Assembly (NCBI RefSeq): GCF_045920555.1
Contig: NZ_CP174509.1
Location: 186,001-250,000, forward strand
Length of the DNA stretch: 64,000 nt
Direction: 5' to 3'
Origin: Pseudalkalibacillus sp045920555
GTDB lineage: Bacteria > Bacillota > Bacilli > Bacillales > Fictibacillaceae
Each line of letters opens with the position of its first letter. Position 1 is the first letter of the stretch. Under the pieces are notes generated by a model. That model worked only from the letters and a program-made list of their open reading frames with translations. It was not told where the DNA came from and did not search any database. This document shows, one piece after another, positions 11,754 through 21,088 of this stretch. The translations under genes were made by a program, and so were the position numbers.

Positions 11754-13017
11754 ACTGCTTAAATCTCCATGGTTTGTAAAAGTCACAGCTTTTCTGATCG
11801 CTTTGATGATGTATACGACTGTCCATATCAATGACCAACAGGCTAATGAAGAGGATCAAGGCCTCCCAACTAATGGGGAGGAGGCATTTAAAACGGTTAA
11901 TCTTGACGCCGAATATGATGAAGATAAGTATGTTTTATTGGGGATGCCTGAAACAGTCGGCGTAAGGTTCCAAGGTACTAAATCGGATATTATGAGATTT
12001 AACCTTCAACGGGCTCCAAAGGCTTATATCGATCTAAGGGATAAAGGGCCTGGTCAATACGAAGCAGAAGTGAAATTCGAGAATCTCCCTAGTGGTATTG
12101 AAGCGTTTCCGAGAGAAAGTACAATCGATGTGACGTTACACGAAAAGAAAACCGAAACATTCCCAGTGACAGTGCAGCTCCTTGGGGAAAATGAATTGCA
12201 AAAAGGCTATATTGCCGGAACTCCTCAGCTTCAAACAGAGGAAATCGAAATTACCGGAGCAAAGGACATGATCGATGAAATCGCCTATGTCCGAGTCTTT
12301 GTCAACGTTGCGGATGCGAAGGAAACCTTTACAAGAGAGGTTAAAGTCCAAGCGTTGAATAGAAGCTTCGATCCGATAGATATCAATATCGAACCGGAAA
12401 CAATGAACGTCACTGTGCCGATTGAAAATCCGAGTAAAGAAGTTCCTGTCTCGATTGATGAAAAAGGATCCCTTCCAGATGGGCACGAGCTTAAATCAAT
12501 TACTCCTGTACAAGAAAAAGTGGCAATCCATGCACCTCAAAATGTACTTGATGAACTGGATTCTATCGCGTTACCTGTTGATTTAAGCAACATCACCGAA
12601 GATGAAACGATTGAAGTGGATGTGCCATTACCAGATGGGGCGTTTTACGCTTCGCCTGGAAAAGTAAGAGTCAAGGTGGATGTTGAACAGAAAGAAGAGG
12701 AAACAACCACTGAACCTGAAAGTGAAACAGCAAGCTCAAAGACTTTCAATGATTTACCGATCAAAGTCGTAGGATTGGACGATAACGAGGAAGCGAAGTT
12801 CAATACTCCGACTCAAGGGACCATGGATATCACAGTCAATGGGAATGAAAAAGATTTGGAAAATTTATCAGAAGAAAATATAACCGCTTTTGTAGATGCA
12901 GAAGATTTGTCAGAGGGACAACATGACGTAAAAATCAATGTCGATGTTCCTGATCAATTTACATTTGAGAGTCAGCTGACAGAAGTGACCTTAACCATCA
13001 GCAAAAGAACGGCATAA
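11746..13017 (+). CDS. cdaR: CdaA regulatory protein CdaR (YbbR-domain protein)
   Basis: CdaR is a membrane-anchored extracytoplasmic protein that interacts with CdaA and modulates its activity. An N-terminal membrane helix (about residues 9-22) precedes a run of YbbR-like beta domains, recognisable from repeated patterns such as FPVTVQLLGE, VPVSIDEKG and LPIKVVGLDD. There are four repeats by my reading. An acidic linker (EQKEEETTTEPESETASS) separates the last two. It has 423 residues, shorter than in B. subtilis (about 483). The ribosome site GGAGGGGG lies inside the end of cdaA. Confidence 0.92.
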   Translation: MDRLLKSPWFVKVTAFLIALMMYTTVHINDQQANEEDQGLPTNGEEAFKTVNLDAEYDEDKYVLLGMPETVGVRFQGTKSDIMRFNLQRAPKAYIDLRDKGPGQYEAEVKFENLPSGIEAFPRESTIDVTLHEKKTETFPVTVQLLGENELQKGYIAGTPQLQTEEIEITGAKDMIDEIAYVRVFVNVADAKETFTREVKVQALNRSFDPIDINIEPETMNVTVPIENPSKEVPVSIDEKGSLPDGHELKSITPVQEKVAIHAPQNVLDELDSIALPVDLSNITEDETIEVDVPLPDGAFYASPGKVRVKVDVEQKEEETTTEPESETASSKTFNDLPIKVVGLDDNEEAKFNTPTQGTMDITVNGNEKDLENLSEENITAFVDAEDLSEGQHDVKINVDVPDQFTFESQLTEVTLTISKRTA

Positions 13018-13049
13018 TGTGGAATAGGGAAGAAGGAGCGATTTATTGA

Positions 13050-14402
13050 ATGGGTAAATATTTTGGAACAGATGGAGTCAGAGGAGTAGCAAACACCGAA
13101 TTAACACCTGAATTAGCGTTCAGATTAGGGCGCTTCGGCGGTTATGTTCTGACAAAAGAGACCCAAAAACCGAAAATCATCATTGGTCGGGACACCCGTA
13201 TTTCCGGTCATATGCTGGAAGGCGCGATGGTTGCAGGTCTGCTCTCTATAGGAGCAGAAGTCATGCGATTAGGCGTCATTTCAACTCCAGGTGTCGCTTA
13301 TCTGACAAAAGCATTAGGAGCTCAGGCCGGAGTCATGATCTCAGCATCCCATAACCCTGTGGGTGACAATGGAATCAAGTTTTTCGGGTCAGATGGGTTT
13401 AAGCTATTGGATGAGCAAGAAAAGGAAATTGAGGAATTGTTGGACCTTGATGAAGATAACCTGCCAAGACCGACTGGAATGGAACTTGGTTTAGTAAGTG
13501 ATTATTTCGAAGGCGGTCAGAAGTACCTTCAATTCTTGAAACAGACGGTTGATGAGGACTTCTCAGGGCTTCGTATTGCATTAGATTGCGCGCATGGTGC
13601 AGTTTCTTCACTTGCACCGCACCTTTTTGCTGACCTTGATGCTGATATCACCACAATCGGCTCTTCACCGAACGGGTTGAACATCAATGATGGTGTAGGG
13701 TCCACTCATCCTGAGAAATTAGTCGAGCTCGTTAAAGAAAAAGAAGCCGATGTTGGCTTAGCTTTTGATGGAGATGGAGATCGATTGATTGCGGTGGATG
13801 AGAAGGGAACAATTGTCGATGGCGATCAAATCATGTTCATCTGTGCCAAGCATATGGCAAACGAAGGCAGATTGAAGAAGAATACAGTGGTTTCAACAGT
13901 CATGAGTAACCTTGGATTCTATAAAGGGCTTGAAGCTGCGAAAATCGCTTCCGAGCAAACGGCTGTCGGCGACCGCTACGTCATGGAACGTATGAGGGAA
14001 GGCGACTACAATCTTGGCGGAGAGCAATCCGGACATATCATCTTCCTGGATCACAGTACGACTGGAGACGGTCTCCTATCTGCGTTACAGCTTGTCAATA
14101 TCATGAAGTTGACTCAGAAGCCTCTATCCGAGCTTGCTGGCGACATGAAAAAGTTCCCGCAATGTTTGAAGAATGTAAAGGTTACGGATAAAACGAAAGT
14201 GATGGAAAACACAGCAGTAAAAGAAGCGATCGAAAAAGTCGAAGCAGAGACAAGCGGAAACGGACGCGTTCTTGTACGTCCTTCAGGGACCGAGCCTCTT
14301 GTACGGGTGATGGTAGAGGCTCCGACAGAAGAGCTTTGCAAACAATATGTCGAGGAAATTGCACGTGTAGTCGACCAAGAACTAGGGTATGTAGAACAAT
14401 AA
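13050..14402 (+). CDS. glmM: Phosphoglucosamine mutase
   Basis: GlmM converts glucosamine-6-phosphate to glucosamine-1-phosphate for UDP-GlcNAc and peptidoglycan. The 450-residue protein opens with GKYFGTDGVRG. It has the active-site phosphoserine loop ISASHNP (Ser at about 100), the metal loop DGDGDR (about 241) and the phosphate-binding RPSGTEP near the C terminus. It is the third gene of the cdaA operon and is followed by a terminator that separates it from the ribozyme-controlled glmS. Confidence 0.97.
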   Translation: MGKYFGTDGVRGVANTELTPELAFRLGRFGGYVLTKETQKPKIIIGRDTRISGHMLEGAMVAGLLSIGAEVMRLGVISTPGVAYLTKALGAQAGVMISASHNPVGDNGIKFFGSDGFKLLDEQEKEIEELLDLDEDNLPRPTGMELGLVSDYFEGGQKYLQFLKQTVDEDFSGLRIALDCAHGAVSSLAPHLFADLDADITTIGSSPNGLNINDGVGSTHPEKLVELVKEKEADVGLAFDGDGDRLIAVDEKGTIVDGDQIMFICAKHMANEGRLKKNTVVSTVMSNLGFYKGLEAAKIASEQTAVGDRYVMERMREGDYNLGGEQSGHIIFLDHSTTGDGLLSALQLVNIMKLTQKPLSELAGDMKKFPQCLKNVKVTDKTKVMENTAVKEAIEKVEAETSGNGRVLVRPSGTEPLVRVMVEAPTEELCKQYVEEIARVVDQELGYVEQ

Positions 14403-14440
14403 GGACAGAAAAATACGTTGATTTCGAATACTATGCAAGG

Positions 14441-14471
14441 ACAGCTCACATACACAAAACGAGCTGTTTTT
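14441..14471 (+). terminator. Terminator after glmM
   Basis: ACAGCTC pairs with GAGCTGT around a 13-base loop and five T follow. Confidence 0.8.
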
Positions 14472-14511
14472 GCATAAATTTTAAGTGTAGACCAACGCTA
14501 AAATATAGGCG

Positions 14512-14540
14512 TTGACGATATACTGCTTGTAGTGTATGAT
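14512..14540 (+). promoter_or_regulatory. glmS promoter
   Basis: TTGACG (14512-14517) and TATGAT (14535-14540) are 17 bp apart, about 40 bp before the ribozyme. Confidence 0.8.
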
Positions 14541-14589
14541 ATTTCCATTCGATTATAGAAAGGAGCATAGAAGAGTATAATCTTAAAAA

Positions 14590-14767
14590 AGCGCCTGGAC
14601 TATTTCTTCGGTTGATTCCGACACCGCGGCGGTGACTGAAATAGTTGACGAGGAAAGAGGTTTATCGAATCTGATCGGCGGATGCCTCTCGGTCTTACAT
14701 CACACCGGAAAGTTCATACTGAAACCACTGAGGCGACTTGGTAAACAAAGGTATGGATGCGATGTAA
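14590..14767 (+). ncRNA. glmS ribozyme/riboswitch
   Basis: This self-cleaving RNA uses glucosamine-6-phosphate as cofactor to cut the glmS mRNA and lower GlmS when product is abundant. The cleavage core AGCGCC is at 14590 with cleavage expected between A14590 and G14591. The conserved pieces TTGACGAGG, GGTTTATCGA, TCGGCGGATG and CTGAGGCGACTTGGTAAACA follow in the same order as in B. subtilis. Confidence 0.95.
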
Positions 14768-14784
14768 AATCTAAAATTTTGTAC

Positions 14785-14857
14785 GTTGGGGGTAAATAAA
14801 GACCCCTTATTATCACTTGGAGAAATTTTGGTGAATTAAGGCTGTTTGCCCCCCAAC
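14785..14857 (+). promoter_or_regulatory. Long-range stem between the ribozyme and the glmS ribosome site
   Basis: GTTGGGGG (14785-14792) can pair with CCCCCAAC (14850-14857), just before the GGGAGG ribosome site at 14859. The intervening 57 bases contain a further GACCCCTTATT run. It may be a post-cleavage hairpin that affects mRNA stability or translation. Confidence 0.45.
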
Positions 14858-14873
14858 AGGGAGGTTTATTTCA

Positions 14874-16676
14874 ATGTGTGGAATTGTTGGTTATGTTGGA
14901 ACTGAAGATACGAAAGAAATCTTATTAAAAGGGCTTGAAAAGCTTGAATATCGTGGTTATGATTCAGCTGGTATCGCGGTCATGAATGACAAAGGCGTTC
15001 ATGTTTTCAAGGAAAAAGGACGCATTGCGACGTTAAGAGAAAACGTTGTTGAAAACGAAGCTGCAACCATCGGGATTGGACATACACGTTGGGCTACACA
15101 CGGTGCACCAAGTAGAATCAATGCCCACCCTCACCAAAGCTCGACGGAACGATTTACACTCGTACACAATGGGGTTATCGAAAACTTTACACAAGTACGA
15201 AAAGAGTTTTTGAAAGACGTTGAACTGAAAAGTGAAACAGATACGGAAATCATTGTCCAGCTTATTGAACATTTTGTAAAAGAAAGACTTGAAGTAGAAG
15301 CGGCTTTCCGTAAAACGTTATCGTTATTAAAAGGATCATATGCAATCGCCCTTTTGGATAACGAGAATGAGGACACGATTTATGTCGGGAAGAACAAAAG
15401 TCCATTGCTTGTCGGATTAGGAAATGGCTACAATGTCGTTGCGAGTGACGCAATGGCAATGCTTCAAAAAACAGATCAATTCGTTGAGCTGATGGACGAA
15501 GAAATCGTCATCGTCACCAAAACGGATGTAACCATCAAGGACCTTGAAGGAGAAGTAAAGGAACGTGACCCATTCACTGCAGAGCTTGATGCTTCCGACA
15601 TTGAAAAAGGTACGTACCCGCACTATATGCTTAAAGAAATCGATGAGCAGCCAATCGTGATTCGCAACATCATCAATCAGTATCAGGATAAGGATGGCAA
15701 TCTAAAGTTGGATGATGATATCCGGAAAGCAATGAAGAAAACAGACCGGATCTATATCATTGCTTGTGGTACCTCTTACCACGCTGGCCTAGTCGGTAAA
15801 GAGCTGATTGAAAAGATGGCTCAGGTTCCAGTAGAAGTCCATATTGCAAGTGAGTTCTCATACAATATGCCGATGCTTTCTGAGAAGCCGTTATTCATCT
15901 TCATTTCTCAGAGTGGGGAAACAGCAGACAGCCGTGCTGTCCTCGTCCAAGTGAAAAAGCTTGGCCATAAAGCATTGACGATCACAAACGTGCCGGGATC
16001 TACCCTTTCCCGTGAAGCGGATTATACGATGCTTCTTCACGCTGGTCCTGAAATCGCTGTAGCGTCTACGAAAGCTTACACAGCACAGATTGCGGTCCTT
16101 TCCATATTGGCTGGCGATACAGCGAAAGCGAAAGGGTTGGAGTTGAGCTTTGATCTGATCAAGGAATTGAGTGTCGTCTCAAATGCGATTGAAGCACTCT
16201 GTGACCAGAAAGAAGATTTCGAAAAGATCGCACGGGAGTATCTTGCAGTAACACGAAACTGCTTCTTCATCGGACGTGGAATGGATTATCACGTTGTACT
16301 CGAAGGGGCGTTGAAGCTGAAAGAAATCTCTTATATCCAGGCAGAAGGATTTGCGGGTGGAGAATTGAAACACGGAACCATCGCGTTGATCGAGGAAGGA
16401 ACTCCTGTCATCGCGCTTGCCACTCAAGAGCATGTGAACTTGAGCATCCGAGGAAACGTAAAAGAGGTAGCTGCACGTGGTGCGTATACCTGCACGATCA
16501 GTACAGAGTCCCTGCATGACGAAGAAGATCGGATCGTCATTCCGGATGTGCATGAATTACTGACACCATTAACAAGCGTGGTGCCGCTGCAATTGATCTC
16601 CTATTATGCTGCACTGCACCGTGACTGCGACGTCGATAAGCCACGTAACCTGGCAAAATCAGTTACGGTTGAATAA
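14874..16676 (+). CDS. glmS: Glutamine-fructose-6-phosphate aminotransferase (isomerizing)
   Basis: GlmS makes glucosamine-6-phosphate from fructose-6-phosphate and glutamine, the entry to amino-sugar synthesis. It is 600 residues, exactly the B. subtilis length. It begins MCGIVGYVG, so Cys2 becomes the N-terminal glutaminase nucleophile, with RWATHG at about 75. Two SIS domains follow with ACGTSYHAG and ISQSGETADS (about 300-355), and the C terminus is KSVTVE. Expression is set by its own promoter and the upstream ribozyme. Confidence 0.98.
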   Translation: MCGIVGYVGTEDTKEILLKGLEKLEYRGYDSAGIAVMNDKGVHVFKEKGRIATLRENVVENEAATIGIGHTRWATHGAPSRINAHPHQSSTERFTLVHNGVIENFTQVRKEFLKDVELKSETDTEIIVQLIEHFVKERLEVEAAFRKTLSLLKGSYAIALLDNENEDTIYVGKNKSPLLVGLGNGYNVVASDAMAMLQKTDQFVELMDEEIVIVTKTDVTIKDLEGEVKERDPFTAELDASDIEKGTYPHYMLKEIDEQPIVIRNIINQYQDKDGNLKLDDDIRKAMKKTDRIYIIACGTSYHAGLVGKELIEKMAQVPVEVHIASEFSYNMPMLSEKPLFIFISQSGETADSRAVLVQVKKLGHKALTITNVPGSTLSREADYTMLLHAGPEIAVASTKAYTAQIAVLSILAGDTAKAKGLELSFDLIKELSVVSNAIEALCDQKEDFEKIAREYLAVTRNCFFIGRGMDYHVVLEGALKLKEISYIQAEGFAGGELKHGTIALIEEGTPVIALATQEHVNLSIRGNVKEVAARGAYTCTISTESLHDEEDRIVIPDVHELLTPLTSVVPLQLISYYAALHRDCDVDKPRNLAKSVTVE

Positions 16677-16698
16677 TCAATAGATATATGATGGAAGC

Positions 16699-16730
16699 TT
16701 TGTTCACCGACATTAATGTTGGTGAACAAA
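16699..16730. repeat. 32-bp near-perfect palindrome after glmS
   Basis: Arms TTTGTTCACCGACATT and AATGTTGGTGAACAAA match at 15 of 16 positions with no loop. No T run follows, so it is unlikely to be a simple terminator. It may be an operator or an RNA processing site. Confidence 0.6.
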
Positions 16731-16770
16731 CATTGTAGTTGGCAACTGAATTGAGATAAAATAAGCTAAA

Positions 16771-16814
16771 AAATGTGCCTGGAAGTCACAATTGACAACC
16801 AGGCACATTTTTTA
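16771..16814 (+). terminator. Terminator after glmS
   Basis: AAATGTGCCTGG pairs with CCAGGCACATTT around a 16-base loop and is followed by more T. Confidence 0.9.
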
Positions 16815-17102
16815 TATCGAATGCAAATACGGTTCCTAAAGTGACCATGTCAGGTGATTAAAAAATGCTATTCCCGTATAGATTGTTGCTTTTTGTAAAT
16901 CACAAGGTATTTTACAATATATGACAAAATAGAATCATACAGAACTTTCTTATTTAACAAAAGGGCAGTTATTCGGAATAAGAGGTCTATATTTATTCCA
17001 ACAAAAGGGCATATAATGGAGTAAATTATGAAAAAAGACAACTATTAAAATTTTTTTCAATATGTACTTAAATATTCTTTTTTACAACAGGAAGTGTTTA
17101 AT

Positions 17103-17915
17103 ATGTTTGATGATTTAAAATCAGATTGTAAGAATTGTTTTGGATTGTGTTGTGTAGCATTGCCTTATTCGAGATCAGCAGACTTTCCGATCAACAAAGA
17201 TGGTGGAACACCTTGTCGAAATTTATGTTCAAACAATTTATGTTCAATAAATGACCAATTAATAGAGAAAGGCTTTCGTGGTTGTGTGACTTATGAGTGC
17301 TTTGGTGCTGGGCAGAATGTTTCACAGACAATTTATAAGGGTGAAGACTGGAGAGAAGAATCTAAACGTGCTGAAGAAATGTTTGCCGTATTCCCTATTG
17401 TACAACAATTGCATGAAATGCTCTGGTATATGAAACAAGCTCTGGGTTTAAAGGAAACTCAATCATTACACGCTAGTCTACAAAAGATTTTCGAAGAAAC
17501 GGTAGAATTGGCCATAAAAACTCCTAAGAAGATATTACAAATTGATATTGGTGCTCATAGAAGTAATGTGAACGTTCTATTGATAGAGACCAGCAATTTG
17601 TATCGCGCCGACCTTATTAAAAAGAGTAAAAAGAGAAGATTAAAGAAGAGATCGGATTATATAGGAGCGAACCTAGCAGGGTGGGACTTACAAGGCGAAA
17701 ATTTTAGAGGAATACTCATGATTGCAGCTAATTTAAGCCATAGTGATTTGAGGAAGGCTGATTTTATTGGAGCAGACCTTAGAGACGCTGAGCTAAGTGG
17801 AGCTAATTTGAAAGAAGCTCTTTTTCTAACACAGTCACAAATCAATTCTGCAAAAGGAGATGCTCAAACTCGAATTCCCAACTATTTAGAAAAACCAAGC
17901 CATTGGTTGAACTAA
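17103..17915 (+). CDS. Pentapeptide-repeat protein with N-terminal Cys-rich domain
   Basis: The start is ATG 17103, nine bases after AGGAAG; GTG 17094 touches that site. It gives 270 residues. Residues 1-75 are Cys-rich (DCKNCFGLCC, GGTPCRNLCSNNLC, GCVTYECFGAG), which suggests a metal or redox site. Residues 85-165 are helical. Residues 185-245 are a short run of A(D/N)LxG-type pentapeptides (GANLAGWDLQGENFRG, ADFIGADLRDAELSGANL). The family function is not known; some pentapeptide proteins mimic DNA and protect gyrase, but nothing here shows that. It is AT-rich compared with the core genes upstream and opens the accessory region. Confidence 0.85.
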   Translation: MFDDLKSDCKNCFGLCCVALPYSRSADFPINKDGGTPCRNLCSNNLCSINDQLIEKGFRGCVTYECFGAGQNVSQTIYKGEDWREESKRAEEMFAVFPIVQQLHEMLWYMKQALGLKETQSLHASLQKIFEETVELAIKTPKKILQIDIGAHRSNVNVLLIETSNLYRADLIKKSKKRRLKKRSDYIGANLAGWDLQGENFRGILMIAANLSHSDLRKADFIGADLRDAELSGANLKEALFLTQSQINSAKGDAQTRIPNYLEKPSHWLN

Positions 17916-17917
17916 AG

Positions 17918-18010
17918 GATTACCGTTCAGATATCGTCGACAAAAGTTATGAAGAAATGAACTTTACCTTGATGTGGAGACTTCAAGATAAGGAGGCTTT
18001 TCTACAATAA
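17918..18010 (+). pseudogene. 31-codon C-terminal gene remnant
   Basis: An open frame with no start codon of its own reads DYRSDIVDKSYEEMNFTLMW and ends at TAA 18008. It looks like the tail of a lost protein directly after the pentapeptide gene. The parent family is not recognised. A small hairpin (CTACAAT/ATTGTAG) follows at 18002. Confidence 0.35.
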
Positions 18011-18097
18011 AGCTATTGTAGTTCAGACTAAAAACGATCTTAAACAATCGGGCTTTTATTTAGGAACGCGTCTTTTTCGTTAGAGGGCCAGATTATT

Positions 18098-19013
18098 GTG
18101 CGAAATGTTTCTAGCTTAAATTGAGGATGGTCACATCTCTCAGGTAAAGGTTAGACAGTTCCATTGGAACTGAAGGATTATATCGAAGAGTCAAATGAAG
18201 GAGTAACGTCCTGAAGGGCTCTCTCTTAGTCGAATAGCACTTGATTTAGTAAGAATGAAAGTGTTATAAGCTCGGCAAAAAGGTGTAAGAATTTACCGAA
18301 ACAGGTTCGGCTGACGAAAGCCTACCCGCAGGGGTGGTGTAAATCATGATGCTTGAGTTGAATGAATAGGGTGAGAATGCAAAAGAACCTAAAGTAAAAG
18401 GTTAACCTGACGAACTTCCGAATGTACGGGTTTAAACTGGCAATACATAGAAATGTGTATATCACCTAATGTGAGGTTAGCTGTGGATGAGTAAGAATAA
18501 CAATTATGAAAATCCATGATATGTTACAGGCATATGAATGGCTAACAGGTCTACAGGAGGCACCTAAGTTTATTCCATAATAGATATAATTCAACGTTGT
18601 AAGCTGATAACGTGGAGGGCTTACTCCCTAAGAAACGGTGACAAGGAAACCAATAGTGGAAATAGCTATTGTATAACTTATCTTTGTATCAGTGAAAGTG
18701 GTGGCACAGTACCAATGAAGTGTCTAATCAACATGGAGGGATAGCCACTAGACCTAATGAAGAATCATTTAATCATGTAGGGCAAATCTTTATCGGTTAA
18801 TAAGGTTCTCGTAAGACTAAAAGAGGGTCACCTCCCAAGGGAGGCACCGACTTATTGAAACGGAAGAATTGAAACACAGGGAGATAGTCTCGATCTCAAA
18901 AGTGTTATGGTTAAATTGAATTGGATTAGTTGGAACGCCGTATGATTCGAAAGTTTCCTATACGGTGTGAACAGGGGGAAAAGGGAGCGATAACTTCAAA
19001 CCCTTACCTATCT
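18098..19013 (+). mobile_element. Group II intron lacking a reverse transcriptase
   Basis: About 916 bp begins with GTGCG at 18098. It contains long structured RNA-like sequence and no open frame of useful length. Near the end lies a domain-V-like hairpin (18934-18970): ACGCCGTAT pairs with ATACGGTGT, with a CGC triad, a GAAA tip and a two-base bulge. A domain-VI-like segment ends in CTTACCTATCT. The upper domain V stem has two U-U mismatches. The boundaries are estimates. It sits between the pentapeptide gene tail and a monooxygenase-like remnant. Confidence 0.65.
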
Positions 19014-19105
19014 GTATGAGTAAGGCCTCATTTGCTAACGGAAATTAAGTTTTAGAAAAGTAAAATAGAAAGTGTAATGATATACTTAAAAAATGGGGGT
19101 ATTTT

Positions 19106-19299
19106 ATGATGTTAGAAACTGTTATGCTCCAGGTTAAACAAGGTATGGAAGAAGAATATGAAGAACATTCGTAGTGCATCAAGAATCATTTCTTCATATC
19201 ACATAAATTACAACATTGTATGAAGTTGAGGGCAAATACCTACTATTGTTTGAGAGGGAAACATTAGAAGACCATACGTTGGATTTTAGGTATCTATAG
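19106..19299 (+). pseudogene. Antibiotic-biosynthesis-monooxygenase-like pseudogene
   Basis: The frame begins MMLETVMLQVKQGMEEEYEE after a GGGGGT ribosome site and hits TAG within 23 codons. Later pieces in other frames read ASRIISSYH and EVEGKYLLLFERETLEDHTL, which match the order of a small ABM-domain protein. At least two frameshifts separate them. It lies just upstream of the GbsR-type gene. Confidence 0.6.
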
Positions 19300-19350
19300 T
19301 ATTGACAAGAAATCTGCACCACATAAAGAGAAGCAGAAGGAGAGAGGACC

Positions 19351-19911
19351 ATGGACGAAAACGGACAACCGTCCGCTGAATCAAAAATTAACCATGCCGA
19401 GAAAGAAGTCATTAATGCCATTGCCGAAACGATGGATTTGTACGGTATAACCCCGTCAATTGGTCGACTTTATGCCACAATGTACTTTAAACAGCATCCG
19501 ATGACCCTTGATGAAATGAAAGACGAGCTTGGCATGACTAAACCTAGTATGAGCACAGCGGTCCGCAATTTACAGGACATCAACATTGTCCGGAAAATAT
19601 GGCAAAAAGGCTCAAGGAAGGACCATTTCGTGGCTGAGAAAAACTTTTTCAAATATTTCGGCCAATTTTTCGGAAGTAAATGGAAAAGGGAAGCCGAGTT
19701 AAACCTTTTCGCCATTAAACAGGCAGAATATCTACTTCAAGAAGTCATAGAAGATGAAAAAAACGAAGAAAGTTTAAAGGAAAGGGCTAGGCAAGACTTT
19801 GAACAGTTAGAGGAGTACAAGAAATACTGTTACTGGCTTCAACAACTTGCGGATTCAATCGATTCTGGTGAAATTTTTGACTTTTTACCAGTGGACAATT
19901 CAAAGGCATAA
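19351..19911 (+). CDS. GbsR/MarR-type transcriptional regulator
   Basis: GbsR and OpcR repress genes for choline uptake and glycine betaine synthesis in Bacillus osmoprotection. This protein has 186 residues (GbsR about 180). A winged helix lies at about 30-100, with PSIGRLYATMYF, MTLDEMKDELGMTKPSMSTAVRNL and KIWQKGSRKDHF; these residues are typical of the family. A helical C-terminal part follows. No choline transporter or betaine dehydrogenase is in the window, so which of GbsR or OpcR it resembles more is open. Its terminator is separated from it by the 4.5-kb intron that follows. Confidence 0.85.
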   Translation: MDENGQPSAESKINHAEKEVINAIAETMDLYGITPSIGRLYATMYFKQHPMTLDEMKDELGMTKPSMSTAVRNLQDINIVRKIWQKGSRKDHFVAEKNFFKYFGQFFGSKWKREAELNLFAIKQAEYLLQEVIEDEKNEESLKERARQDFEQLEEYKKYCYWLQQLADSIDSGEIFDFLPVDNSKA

Positions 19912-21088
19912 TTTCAAGTAGAGAAATTTTCGGAATAGGGCGCATGTGCGGCCGAGCAAGGTCGTATCATATAACGGGTGGGATTCCCGTCGAGTAAGAA
20001 CTAGCCATTCGCTCGTAGCGAGTCTTGGAGGACTAAAGGTAACTTTAGTCTTTAAGCGTGGACAGTGAGGTAGCGGGCCGAAAGCCAACTGGTTGAAGGG
20101 ATTGAGCTCCATAATGATTGTAAATCGAGAGGGCTGATGCTTTATGCGCTGCAGAAAGCTACATTTTACCCTTCGATAAAGGCAAGAAGGGTAAAGCCTC
20201 TCTGGAGTCATAGACCTTGGCACGTTATACATTGATATGATACGGCAACTCGGGAGACCCTACCGGTCTTTTCTTTTTTTAGAAGAGTATGGTGTACAAG
20301 CGATAAAAAGCAAGGAAACCAAATGCCGATGTAGGGAGTCGGATAGCAGCGTAGTACCGATGAAGTTGGGTAATGCCGATGGAGGAAAGGCTGCTACCTA
20401 GTTATCACCCTTACTAGGGACACATTTACTACACACAGAGGTAGGTATACTAAATGGAAACAAAACTATTAAGGATAGCAGAATTAGCAAAGTCTGATCC
20501 TAAAATGAAATTTACATCTCTTGCACATTTACTAAATAAGTTAGCACTAGCTCAATGTCATCATGAACTACCCAATAGGAAAGCAACCGGGATTAACGGC
20601 ACAACTAAAGAGCAATACAGTGAAAACTTAGAAGAAAACATAGAGGAGTTAGTAAGTAGGCTTAAAAGTAAAAGCTATCGACCTGTTCCAGTAAGAAGAA
20701 TGTATATTCCTAAGCTCAATTCACACAAGAAAAGACCACTAGGAATTCCGGAACATGAGGACAAGATTGTTCAAAAAGGCATTACGAAGATACTGAATAC
20801 CATCTATGAAAATGACTTTCTAGACTGTTCCTTTGGGTTTCGCCCAAACCGTAGTTGCCATGATGCTTTGAAAATACTGAACTTCTATATTGAAAAGAGG
20901 TCAGTAAACTATGTAGTAGATGTCGATATTAAAGGATTCTTTGACAATGTTGACCACAAATGGATGATGGAGTTCTTAAAACTGCGAATTACTGACCCCA
21001 ACCTACTAAGAATAATGGGTAGGTTTCTTAAAGGTGGATACATGGAGGATGGGAAGAAATATAAAGCAGATAATGGCACACCGCAAGG

